Assembly (NCBI GenBank): GCA_039714555.1
Contig: JBDLJB010000013.1
Coordinates: 1-62,149, forward strand
Origin: Namhaeicola sp039714555
GTDB lineage: Bacteria; Bacteroidota; Bacteroidia; Flavobacteriales; Flavobacteriaceae
Reading direction: 5' to 3'
DNA length: 62,149 nt
This document shows, piece by piece, positions 43,415 through 51,513 of the stretch. How positions within the stretch are numbered: position 1 is the stretch's first letter; every line of letters starts with the position of its first letter. The notes under the pieces were generated by a model. That model did not search any database, had not been told where the DNA came from, and saw only the letters and a list, made by a program, of their open reading frames with translations. The position numbers and the translations under genes were made by a program.

Positions 43415-43969
43415 TTAATATTCAGCAATAACAGTTGTTTCAATGATTTTTGCAATATTAGTAGAAGGTTTCCCATCTTTAAAGGCAATTCCAAAATCGG
43501 CTAGGGTTAAATTTAGTGTACAATTTAACATAATGCTATTTCCTTTAACATTAATAGTAGCCTTTTCATTTATTTGTTTTGACTGACCATGTATTGATAA
43601 TTCTCCTTCAATATTTACATTATATTTCCCATCACTTTTAAAATTTACATCACCCAAATTAGTGATTTTACCTTTTAATTTTGCTTTAGGAAATTTTTTA
43701 GTATCTAAGAACTTCGGACTATTATAATGTTGTTGCATTTTTGCTTTTTCAAATTCAAAGCTTTGCATAGGAACTGAAAAAATAATTTCTCCATTCTCTG
43801 GATTAATTGTTCCAACAGATTTATAATTATTGGCTTCAATATCTTCAACTGAAGTATGAGAATAAATTTTAAAATGTGTTTTTTTTGTGACTAATTTATT
43901 CCCGTTTTGAGCAAAAGTTGAAAGTGAAACGGCAATAATTAATGTTAAAGATAAAATTGTGTTCTTCAT
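43415..43969 (-). CDS. YceI-family periplasmic lipid-binding protein
   Basis: Secreted protein of 184 residues (signal MKNTILSLTLIIAVSLSTFAQ) with the YceI lipocalin-like beta-barrel. Recognisable parts are SVPMQSFEFEKAKMQQHYNSPKFLDTKKFPKAKLKGKI (positions about 64-101), the segment where YceI proteins have a conserved 'HxxSxxFLDxxxyP' pattern, and GELSIHGQSKQINEKATI (about 126-143). It is thought to bind isoprenoids or lipids. It is 17 nt downstream of the OB-fold protein gene and so probably in the same transcript. Confidence 0.85.
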   Translation of the reverse strand: MKNTILSLTLIIAVSLSTFAQNGNKLVTKKTHFKIYSHTSVEDIEANNYKSVGTINPENGEIIFSVPMQSFEFEKAKMQQHYNSPKFLDTKKFPKAKLKGKITNLGDVNFKSDGKYNVNIEGELSIHGQSKQINEKATINVKGNSIMLNCTLNLTLADFGIAFKDGKPSTNIAKIIETTVIAEY

Positions 43970-43986
43970 TGTTTTTGATTTTTAGA

Positions 43987-44475
43987 TTATGATTGAATTA
44001 TATTGATTAAACTACATTTTTCTAAAATTACATTTTCATACATTTCCAGATCTTCATCGTATGAAGCTCCTGATCGGATTACTCCTTTAACAGATATTAA
44101 CTGACCTTCTTTAAGGTTTTTTACAATAGATTTTGATTCATCTGTAAATGTACATGTAACACCTGCCTTGCTATTATCCTCTTTTAAAAGAATAACAATT
44201 TGGTTATTAAAATCGGTGCTAAATGAGTTAATATTACCGGTTATCTCTAATATTTTTGATTCTCCTTCCTCATCAAGGTATTTTTCATTAGCAATAGTTG
44301 GATCCTTTAAATATTCATTTACAATTTCTTTAGCATTTAATTTATAGTCTGTTTTTGTTGTTTTAATATCACGATGAGGCATATTGAACATATAAATACC
44401 AATACCGATAACTATGATAATTCCAATACCAAGAAGTAAAAATATTATTTTGAGAATTTTATTTTTAAATAACAT
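43987..44475 (-). CDS. Membrane-anchored OB-fold (tRNA_anti-like) protein
   Basis: A protein of 162 residues with an N-terminal helix at about 8-28 and a periplasmic domain. The pattern ILEITGNINSFSTDFNNQIVILLKEDNSKAGVTCTF...LISVKGVIRSG is a five-strand OB-fold of the putative-lipoprotein tRNA_anti-like group. Function is unknown. The association with a YceI-family gene immediately downstream is a recurrent flavobacterial arrangement, as far as I recall. No catalytic residues are evident. Confidence 0.65.
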   Translation of the reverse strand: MLFKNKILKIIFLLLGIGIIIVIGIGIYMFNMPHRDIKTTKTDYKLNAKEIVNEYLKDPTIANEKYLDEEGESKILEITGNINSFSTDFNNQIVILLKEDNSKAGVTCTFTDESKSIVKNLKEGQLISVKGVIRSGASYDEDLEMYENVILEKCSLINIIQS

Positions 44476-44601
44476 ATATCTTAATTTGAATGAATAGTCA
44501 CTTTAAAGTGATTATCATTACAAAAAAAATATAAATATTTTTAACTATTTAAAATACAATAGAATACAAAAAAAATTCTAAAATATAAATGAAAGAAGTC
44601 T

Positions 44602-45573
44602 TTATTTTATGGTTAAAGTTTTAAGAATTGATTCTAACTCAAAAACAAAATCACGTTTTTTGGTTGAAGGTGAATAGCTAAACCCTTCTACTATGACCAA
44701 TCTATTTTTTGCTTTATCATAGACAGTATAATTTAAAAATGGACCTCCCATAAAATCATTTTTTACTATCCATAAACCTCTGGTTTCTACAGCATCTTTT
44801 GAGTTTATTTGAATTTTTTTAGTTACTGGTTTATAAAGAGGCTCTGTAAATAAATAGGTATTTTCAAATTGACCGGGAATATACATTTTACCAATTGAAT
44901 CACGTATTTTAATGATATTTTCAACATTCAAATCGGCTTTTGATGAAACTGGTACAGCATAAGCAAGAATATTTAACTGACCTTTGGTAAAAGGATATCT
45001 GAACCATAAAAAATCACCGTTGTCTTCAATTTTATTGTAAGTTGAGGGAATTTTTAAGTTAAAATCTAACTTATTAAAAGTTTCAATATTGTTAATTTTC
45101 CAATGTTTTTTTGTAATCTTATTTTGATATAGTGCTAAATCTCTTTTCTTGTATGTGTCAATAATCTCTTTTTTGTGTTTCTTAATATTTTTAATCAAAG
45201 AATTTATATCTTCTCCTAAAATTGTAAGTGTAGTTTGAGGTGTTGCATAAATATTTTGATTTACATAAAAATTTTCTTCTTCGGCTAATCCTATAAAAAG
45301 AATATTACGAGTGCGTTTAAATAATTTTGTAAAATTATTTGGTGTTACTTGATTTACATAAAACTGAGCTTCATCCTGAGGTAACCCAACGAGCGGTTCG
45401 GCTAAAACTGTTCGTAAAGAATCTCCAACTTCACCTTGCCAGTTTTCATCAGTCATAACAACTAATAGATGATTAATCCTACCTGTTGAATCAACTAAGG
45501 TTATTTTTTTATCTTTTTCACAAGATACTACTGAAAGGAATATAATGAAAGGGAGTAATATTTTTTTTACCAT
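44602..45573 (-). CDS. DUF4837 family lipoprotein
   Basis: A protein of 323 residues from the chosen ATG (MVKKILLPFIIFLSVVSC), which gives a clean lipoprotein signal; an ATG 21 nt upstream is less likely. The conserved core GRINHLLVVMTDENWQGEVGDSLR (about 32-55), EPLVGLPQDEAQF and GLWIVKNDFMGGPFLNYTVYD (about 268-288) are typical of DUF4837, a Bacteroidota family of unknown function. It lies 38 nt downstream of a LysM transglycosylase gene, suggesting a role in the envelope. Confidence 0.82.
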   Translation of the reverse strand: MVKKILLPFIIFLSVVSCEKDKKITLVDSTGRINHLLVVMTDENWQGEVGDSLRTVLAEPLVGLPQDEAQFYVNQVTPNNFTKLFKRTRNILFIGLAEEENFYVNQNIYATPQTTLTILGEDINSLIKNIKKHKKEIIDTYKKRDLALYQNKITKKHWKINNIETFNKLDFNLKIPSTYNKIEDNGDFLWFRYPFTKGQLNILAYAVPVSSKADLNVENIIKIRDSIGKMYIPGQFENTYLFTEPLYKPVTKKIQINSKDAVETRGLWIVKNDFMGGPFLNYTVYDKAKNRLVIVEGFSYSPSTKKRDFVFELESILKTLTIK

Positions 45574-45610
45574 TTTTAAATTGTTTAAATACACAGTTAA
45601 AAATAGTATA

Positions 45611-47182
45611 TTAATATATTTTCAACTTGGTACCGGGTTTAAGATATTTACTACTCCAAATATTGTTCCAATTTTTAATTTCGTTAACGGTCACGCTTGG
45701 AAATTTTTGAGAAATCAACCATAAAGAGTCACCTTTTTTTACAACGTAGGTTGTATATTTACCTTTTGGAATGGGTTGTTTTTTACTTTTTGTTGTAGAT
45801 TTTTTAGAATTGGTACTATTACTTGCAATTGATTTTCTAGGATAAATTGTTAAACGTTGCCCCACCCTAAGATTGTTGCTTCTTAAACCATTCCAGCGTT
45901 TGATACTACTTACCGAAACTCCATATCGTCTGGCAATTTTTCCTAAGTAATCTCCATTTCTAACGCGGTATCTTATTCTATCACTTGCTTCAAAATATTT
46001 TGGTAATGGTTTTTCCCTATTAGCATCTTCTGCTTTAGCATAAGCATATATCATTTCTTCATTTGCAACAAAAGTACCAGCCATAAATACTGGGAGTCTT
46101 AAAGTATATTTTCTGTTTTTTACATAAGGAATAATACCTAATTTATATTGTGGATTCAAAAAATCAATTAATTCTTTATCTATTTTTAGAATACGATTGA
46201 CTTGATCAAACGAAACTTGTTGTTTTACCAAAATTGTATCGGTTTCAAAAATGTTTGTCAACTCATTTTTTGGATAGATTTTATGTTCATCAGCATATTC
46301 AAAAATATAAAGAGTAGCATAGAATGCAGGCAAATAGCCAGCAGTTTCCCTAGGTAAATAATGACGAATATTCCAGTAATTTTTTTTACCTCCAGAGCGT
46401 CTTATAGCTTTACTAACATTTCCCGGTCCTGAATTATAAGCAGCTAATGCCAAATCCCAATCATTAAAAATACTGTAGAGTTTTCTCAAATATTTACAAG
46501 CTGCTTCGGTTGATTTAATCGGGTCATATCGTTCATCAACGTATGAACTCACTTTTAAATCATACATTACTCCAGTGGAATACATAAATTGCCATAATCC
46601 TTTTGCACCCACTCTTGAAGTTGCATTTGGTTTTAAAGCTGATTCAACAATAGCCAGATACTTTATTTCAAGAGGTATATTATACTTATCTAAATGTTCT
46701 TCAAACATTGGAAAATAATAGGCTGCTCTTCCCATTAGATTTGCGAAAGTTTCTTTTCTGTTTTTTAAATAATGCTTGATAATCTTTTCGAGTGAAGGAT
46801 TATATTCTACATGAAAAGGTGTTTGACTATTTAAAAAAGCCAGCCTTTGTTTTAAACTATCTGTAGGTAAATCAACTATTTCAATATTTTTCAAGCTATC
46901 AATTTCAACAAATAAAGTTGTTGTATCACGAATAGAAGAGTTTTCCCATGATGACATCCATTTTTTATCAATTTCTGAAGCAGCTGAATAATCAATAACC
47001 GCAATTTTTTTTCCTAATACTCCTAATGAATCTGTATGTAAAGTGTCTATATTAGAATTAGCAATATTTTTATTTATAATTGTATTCGAATTACTCAATG
47101 TGGAATCAATAGTTTGTTCTTTATCTTGAGAAAACCCAAAAAAGTTTATAAATAATAGTAATAGAGTTGATATCTTATACAT
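45611..47182 (-). CDS. LysM-containing lytic murein transglycosylase (MltD-like), copy 1
   Basis: Secreted enzyme of 523 residues; signal peptide MYKISTLLLLFINFFGFSQ. The SLT catalytic domain spans about 150-290 with IVESALKPNATSRVGAKGLWQFM (catalytic Glu in VES), LALAAYNSGPGNVSKAI and YLPAFYATLYIFEYA. Two C-terminal LysM domains follow (about 407-450, YRVRNGDYLGKIARRYGVS; and about 478-522, YVVKKGDSLWLISQKFPS). It cleaves peptidoglycan glycan strands. A paralogue lies next to it upstream; the two share long identical blocks. Confidence 0.9.
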   Translation of the reverse strand: MYKISTLLLLFINFFGFSQDKEQTIDSTLSNSNTIINKNIANSNIDTLHTDSLGVLGKKIAVIDYSAASEIDKKWMSSWENSSIRDTTTLFVEIDSLKNIEIVDLPTDSLKQRLAFLNSQTPFHVEYNPSLEKIIKHYLKNRKETFANLMGRAAYYFPMFEEHLDKYNIPLEIKYLAIVESALKPNATSRVGAKGLWQFMYSTGVMYDLKVSSYVDERYDPIKSTEAACKYLRKLYSIFNDWDLALAAYNSGPGNVSKAIRRSGGKKNYWNIRHYLPRETAGYLPAFYATLYIFEYADEHKIYPKNELTNIFETDTILVKQQVSFDQVNRILKIDKELIDFLNPQYKLGIIPYVKNRKYTLRLPVFMAGTFVANEEMIYAYAKAEDANREKPLPKYFEASDRIRYRVRNGDYLGKIARRYGVSVSSIKRWNGLRSNNLRVGQRLTIYPRKSIASNSTNSKKSTTKSKKQPIPKGKYTTYVVKKGDSLWLISQKFPSVTVNEIKNWNNIWSSKYLKPGTKLKIY

Positions 47183-47308
47183 TTATTTAAATATTTTCAA
47201 TTAATTGTTACTGTCAACTGTGTTTAAAACTGCTAAACTACTATATTTATTTTATTAGAGATGATTTTTATGCTTCAAAAGATTAAAATTCAAAAGAATA
47301 ATTGATAA

Positions 47309-48715
47309 TTACTCTAATGCATTTAATTCTGACAATTTTTGTTTGTTACTTTTATTCTTAGTTTTTAAAAAACTTTCATCTAAGACTGATGTTGATTCTT
47401 TATTAACAATTTTAGTTTGAGATACCTTTTGATCTGTTATAACCAAACGCTGCCCGGCAATTAAATAATTAGTAAGTAAGCCATTCCATTTTTTTAATTG
47501 TAAAAGACTTATATTATATTTATTGGCAATTTTTGATAAATTATCACCTTGCTTCACTTCATAACTGTTCAATTCATTTATTTTTATTGAATTAGAGCTG
47601 TGTAAATTTCTTTGATTGGATAAATTATAAATTTCATTTTCTTGTTTAACAAATTCACCAATTTGATATTTTGGCAATGTTAAAGTATATTTTTTAGAAT
47701 TTGAAAAAGGAATGATATCATTTTTATATTGGGGATTTAAAGCCTTTAATAATTCTGATTCGATATCTACATATTGTAAAATTGATGAAAATGAGATCTG
47801 TTTTTTTATATGAATCGTATCAATTTCAAAATATGATAACCCTGATTTCTTAGGCTTTATTTGATGAAATTCATTGTGTTCAAATAAGTAAAATGTGGCA
47901 TAAAATGCAGGTAAATAACCTTGTGTTTCTTGGGGTAAATATTTTCTAATTTCCCAATAATTTTTATTGCCACCTGATCGTCTAATGGCTTTGGCTACAT
48001 TTCCTGGCCCTGCGTTATAAGCAGCAAGTGCTAAATCCCAATCGTTAAAGGTTTGATGTAAACTTTGTAAATATAAACATGCAGCTTCTGTTGATTTAAT
48101 AGGGTCAAATCTATCATCAACCATTGAATTAACATCCAAACCGTATTGCTTACCCGTTGTATAAATAAATTGCCACAAACCTTTTGCTCCTGTTGGTGAA
48201 ACAGAATTGGGTTTTAAAGCCGATTCAACAACTGCCAGATATTTAATTTCTAAGGGTAAATTATATTTATCAAGTTGTTTTTCAAATAATGGAAAATAAT
48301 ATTTTGCACGATCCATTAAATTTGCTAATGATTCTTTTCTTGTATTTAAATAAACGCGAATATATCTTTCTAGTGTAGGATTATGAACAATATTAAAAGG
48401 TGTACGATTGTCTAAAATTTCCAATTGTTCCATTAGTTTAAATGAAGTAAAACCCTTATTTTGGTTAAATGATGATTTATTTAAGCTATCATTGTTTAAT
48501 AAAGGAGAGTTATATTGTATAAGCAACCAATTTTCATCTTTTTTATTGGCATAGTCTTCCTCAACTAAAGCAAAATCTATATTTTTTTGTTGGATGTTTT
48601 TTAATTGATTATAAATCGGAATTAAATTACTTTCAATTGAGTTGAAGTTTTGATTATTTTGGCTAAAGGCTTTAAATGAAAAAAGTAAGAGAGCGAATAA
48701 TATAAAGTATTTCAT
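47309..48715 (-). CDS. LysM-containing lytic murein transglycosylase (MltD-like), copy 2
   Basis: Secreted enzyme of 468 residues; signal peptide MKYFILFALLLFSFKAFSQ. SLT domain at about 125-270 with VVESALKPNSVSPTGAKGLWQF (catalytic Glu in VES), LALAAYNAGPGNVAKAI and YLPAFYATFYLFEH. Only one LysM (about 386-430, YEVKQGDNLSKIANKYNIS) follows, against two in the neighbour, then a Ser/Lys-rich tail. The two genes are a tandem duplication with divergent N- and C-terminal ends, 126 nt apart. Confidence 0.9.
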   Translation of the reverse strand: MKYFILFALLLFSFKAFSQNNQNFNSIESNLIPIYNQLKNIQQKNIDFALVEEDYANKKDENWLLIQYNSPLLNNDSLNKSSFNQNKGFTSFKLMEQLEILDNRTPFNIVHNPTLERYIRVYLNTRKESLANLMDRAKYYFPLFEKQLDKYNLPLEIKYLAVVESALKPNSVSPTGAKGLWQFIYTTGKQYGLDVNSMVDDRFDPIKSTEAACLYLQSLHQTFNDWDLALAAYNAGPGNVAKAIRRSGGNKNYWEIRKYLPQETQGYLPAFYATFYLFEHNEFHQIKPKKSGLSYFEIDTIHIKKQISFSSILQYVDIESELLKALNPQYKNDIIPFSNSKKYTLTLPKYQIGEFVKQENEIYNLSNQRNLHSSNSIKINELNSYEVKQGDNLSKIANKYNISLLQLKKWNGLLTNYLIAGQRLVITDQKVSQTKIVNKESTSVLDESFLKTKNKSNKQKLSELNALE

Positions 48716-48735
48716 AGCTTTTTTTTAATGTGGTT

Positions 48736-49563
48736 TTATGTAAGATTCTTATTTATCCAATTGATAATTTCGCCAACAGCATCTTCTTTAATTATATCAT
48801 TATGTAATTCATGGTAGGCATTTTCAAATAATTTTAAGTCAACATTTTTTGAGTTTTTAGCAAATTCTTGAGATGCTTTATAACTAGTCAATTGATCGCC
48901 TGTACCATGCATAAGTAACATCGGAACATTTAATTTTTGAGCATTTTCAATTGCCCATTTACCACTTTCAATAAATGGAATTGAGAAGTTAGGGCTCACT
49001 TTATCATGGTTTAAAGGGTCATTGATATAAGCTTCAACAGCTTTTTTATCACGAGAAATGGCATTAACATCTAAACCGCTATCCATTATAAATGAAGGGT
49101 AAATCTTTAATAAAGCTTTAGCTATATTCAATTTCCATTTTGGAGGTTCAAAAGATAATCTTAAAAACGGACTGGTAGCAATAACACCTTTAAAATCATT
49201 TTTACGACGCAAAGTATAGTTTATTACTGCATTACCTCCCATACTATGACCATATAAAAGAGTGGGTTTTTCGCCAAATAATTCTTTAGATTTTTCCAAT
49301 ACATAGGATATACTATTTAAAACAGCATCATAACCCGGATTATGGCCGCGTTTTCCTTCTGTTTTACCATGTCCAAAATGATCGAAAGTGACAACAGCAA
49401 CAGAAATTTTGTTTAGCTCTGGAATTACATATTTTTTATAGCGACTGGAATGTTCACCCATACCATGAACTAGAACTACAACGGCATTTACAGTTTTAGG
49501 CTCAAAATACTGACCATATAACTTTGTTTGGTTTAAATTAAAATTAAATTCTTGATGAATCAT
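48736..49563 (-). CDS. Alpha/beta hydrolase, monoacylglycerol-lipase-like
   Basis: Cytosolic serine hydrolase of 275 residues. The oxyanion segment VVLVHGMGEHSSRY (about 29-42), FDHFGHGKTEGKRGH (about 60-74), nucleophile Ser107 in GHSMGGN, Asp in LMHGTGDQLTS and His in NAYHELHNDI are all present, matching the monoglyceride lipase / lysophospholipase group. The likely substrate is a monoacylglycerol or lysophospholipid. It is 20 nt upstream of transglycosylase copy 2. Confidence 0.85.
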   Translation of the reverse strand: MIHQEFNFNLNQTKLYGQYFEPKTVNAVVVLVHGMGEHSSRYKKYVIPELNKISVAVVTFDHFGHGKTEGKRGHNPGYDAVLNSISYVLEKSKELFGEKPTLLYGHSMGGNAVINYTLRRKNDFKGVIATSPFLRLSFEPPKWKLNIAKALLKIYPSFIMDSGLDVNAISRDKKAVEAYINDPLNHDKVSPNFSIPFIESGKWAIENAQKLNVPMLLMHGTGDQLTSYKASQEFAKNSKNVDLKLFENAYHELHNDIIKEDAVGEIINWINKNLT

Positions 49564-49806
49564 TTTTAAATGTATTTAAAATCAAATTTATTAAAAGCTC
49601 GGTTTCTTTCATTATAATGTTAAAAAAAACTAATAACTTGAAACACAAAATACTGTTAATCAAATATATATAAACATATTCATAATTTATAAATCTAAGA
49701 AATGAATATTTTATCTAACATTTTTTATGATCTAAAAAGAATCAATTTTCATATTTTTTATATAATAAATTTCGTATATTTAGGTAGATTTTTTAAGCTA
49801 TAAGTT

Positions 49807-50508
49807 ATGAGTAATACTAGATCAAATAAAAAAGATGAAAAGTCTAAGAGCCTTGAACAAAAAATTCTTTCAATCATACAATTATTACATCCATATGTAA
49901 AACGGAGATTAAGAATGGGAGAAAATTTAGGAATTCTTCCCAGAAACATGTACAGATCTAATGAAATAATTGATGATGTTATCTTAAATGTTTATGAAGA
50001 CAAAGTAAAAAGTGATATTGATATTTATCAATTGCGGTTAATGATGTTTACTAAAACAAATAACAAAATGTTTGATTTGTTTGAGAATGAAAAATGGCAT
50101 AAAGATACCATAAGCACAAAAATATTACTTGAAAAAGAATTACGGCTTCTGGAAGAAAAATTTACAATTGATGCTGATTTTGATTTTATTATGAATGAAG
50201 AATTAGACGATATTTCTTATCATCAAAATAAAGGAGAACCTCATCTTCTTCAATCAGATGAAATTCAACAAAATGTGGTAGATTTTTTAGAGCTCAAAGA
50301 AAATATATTTTATGATAATGAAGAAAATCAGGATACTTTACGAAAAATGTATAGAAACCTACCGCTTCAAACTTCAAATGTGATGGACTTATATGTTTTG
50401 GGGAAATTAAATTATCAAGAAATTTCAACAATTTTAGATGCAGATATTGTAGAAATTAAAAAAATTATAGGATTTGTAAAAGAAAACTTTAGAAAACACT
50501 TTCTTTAA
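49807..50508 (+). CDS. Divergent sigma-70-like (ECF-like) protein
   Basis: A soluble protein of 233 residues, Glu/Lys/Asp-rich. The N-terminal helix region (LEQKILSIIQLLHPYVKRRLRMGENLGILP, about 16-45) is followed by an acidic middle (FDFIMNEELDDISYHQNKGEPH). The C-terminal stretch from about 183 reads like a sigma region-4 helix-turn-helix: LRKMYRNLPLQTSNVMDLYVLGKLNYQEISTIL...IKKIIGFVKENF. Sigma region 2 is poorly recognisable, so DNA-binding as a regulator is as likely as core-enzyme binding. It precedes the arginine operon but is separated from it by a strong promoter. Confidence 0.5.
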   Translation: MSNTRSNKKDEKSKSLEQKILSIIQLLHPYVKRRLRMGENLGILPRNMYRSNEIIDDVILNVYEDKVKSDIDIYQLRLMMFTKTNNKMFDLFENEKWHKDTISTKILLEKELRLLEEKFTIDADFDFIMNEELDDISYHQNKGEPHLLQSDEIQQNVVDFLELKENIFYDNEENQDTLRKMYRNLPLQTSNVMDLYVLGKLNYQEISTILDADIVEIKKIIGFVKENFRKHFL

Positions 50509-50562
50509 TTGTTTACTTGATAAAGAATTGCAAAAAGTATTATAAATAATTTATTTTTTCTT

Positions 50563-50591
50563 TTGCTGTTTAAATTTTTATTCTAAATTTG
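50563..50591 (+). promoter_or_regulatory. Promoter of the arginine leader and operon
   Basis: TTG (50563-50565), an 18-nt spacer, then TAAATTTG (50584-50591), a near-perfect match to the Bacteroidota consensus. Transcription would start near 50597, giving a 237-nt leader RNA before the first structural gene, within which the Arg-rich leader ORF lies. Confidence 0.65.
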
Positions 50592-50642
50592 CATTTCAAA
50601 ATATGACAGAATAATTAAATATTATACTGCCAAATTTATATT

Positions 50643-50735
50643 ATGCAAACAAAAACAAACATACTTAAAATAGTATTTAAATCAATCCTTGATTTAAATA
50701 GTATTGTTGTTTTTCCTCGCCGTCGTCGCCCGTAA
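50643..50735 (+). CDS. Arginine leader peptide with four consecutive Arg codons (putative attenuator)
   Basis: A 30-residue ORF: MQTKTNILKIVFKSILDLNS then IVVFPRRRRP and a TAA at 50733-50735. Codons 26-29 are CGC CGT CGT CGC (50718-50729), while neighbouring genes mostly use AGA for Arg, so the run would stall ribosomes sharply when arginyl-tRNA is scarce. It sits about 46 nt after the predicted transcription start and 98 nt before the first gene of an arginine biosynthesis operon, the position and logic of a classic amino-acid leader peptide. Codons 11-19 also form a hairpin: 11-bp arms ATTTAAATCAA and TTGATTTAAAT at 50675-50699 with a TCC loop. Function as an attenuator is inferred. Confidence 0.75.
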   Translation: MQTKTNILKIVFKSILDLNSIVVFPRRRRP

Positions 50736-50781
50736 GGGTATTCATTATTTATAGAGATCAGGTGTGTCCGTCTCATTTTTC
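50729..50781 (+). promoter_or_regulatory. Putative attenuator RNA: stop-codon hairpin and terminator-like hairpin
   Basis: CCC-GTAA-GGG (50729-50738) is a short hairpin with a GNRA-type GUAA loop that contains the leader peptide stop codon. Further on, GAGA(T)C(A)GG (50754-50762) pairs with CCGTCTC (50768-50774) around a TGTGT loop, with two bulges, and is followed by ATTTTT (50775-50780), resembling a weak intrinsic terminator. It lies 52 nt before the first structural gene. I did not find a convincing antiterminator pairing by eye. Confidence 0.4.
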
Positions 50782-50833
50782 AACATCACATTTCATAATT
50801 TATACAAATCATAAATAATTCAAATACTATACA

Positions 50834-51508
50834 ATGGAAATTGTTATAGCAACAAATAAACATTTAAAATACGCAGATATTATCAGTGAAACTATAGATA
50901 TTTCTGCCGAAGATAGAGGTACAGGTATTGCAAAAAGAACTCCTGAATATATAACCACCAAGATCAAAAATAGTAATGCAGTTATTGCACTTGATGGAGA
51001 CAATTTTGCAGGTTTTTGTTATATCGAAACTTTTAGCAATAAAAATTATGTTGTTCACTCAGGATTAATAGTCCATAGTGATTACAGAAAACAAGGTTTG
51101 GCAAAAAAGATCAAGACCAAAGTTTTTGATTATTCCAAAGAAAGATATCCTAATGCAAAGATATTTGGTATTACTACTGGTTTGGCAGTAATGAAAATTA
51201 ATTATAATTTGGGTTATAAACCTGTAACATTTTCTGAGATCACTGATGATCCTGAGTTTTGGAAAGGTTGTCAGACCTGTAAAAATTATGATATTCTCAA
51301 TCGTACAGACCACAAAATGTGTTTGTGTACCGGAATGCTCTATGATCCTAAGCACAAAGACGAGATCAAAGATCATCCGTATGATAAAAAGACATTGAGC
51401 AGATTAAAAAGAATTAAACAAAGTTTGTTTTTAAAGAAAAACGGAAAAAAAGAAAATAACAATAACAAAAAAACATTACTTCCAATATTTTACTGGAATA
51501 AAAAATAA
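50834..51508 (+). CDS. GNAT-family N-acetyltransferase, probable N-acylglutamate synthase of the arg operon
   Basis: Acyl-CoA-dependent acetyltransferase-like protein of 224 residues with a GNAT core at about 1-140: VHSGLIVHSDYRKQGLAKKIKTKVF (about 75-99) carries the acetyl-CoA pyrophosphate loop (R/Q-x-x-G-x-A/G) and IFGITTGLAVMKINYNLGYKPV follows. A C-terminal Cys cluster, Cys146-x2-Cys149-x13-Cys163-x-Cys165, resembles a metal knuckle. As first gene of an operon that holds argB, argC, argD, argE and argF' but no classical argA or argJ, it is the logical enzyme to acylate glutamate. The basic Lys/Asn-rich tail is unusual. Confidence 0.7.
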   Translation: MEIVIATNKHLKYADIISETIDISAEDRGTGIAKRTPEYITTKIKNSNAVIALDGDNFAGFCYIETFSNKNYVVHSGLIVHSDYRKQGLAKKIKTKVFDYSKERYPNAKIFGITTGLAVMKINYNLGYKPVTFSEITDDPEFWKGCQTCKNYDILNRTDHKMCLCTGMLYDPKHKDEIKDHPYDKKTLSRLKRIKQSLFLKKNGKKENNNNKKTLLPIFYWNKK

Positions 51509-51513
51509 CAATT

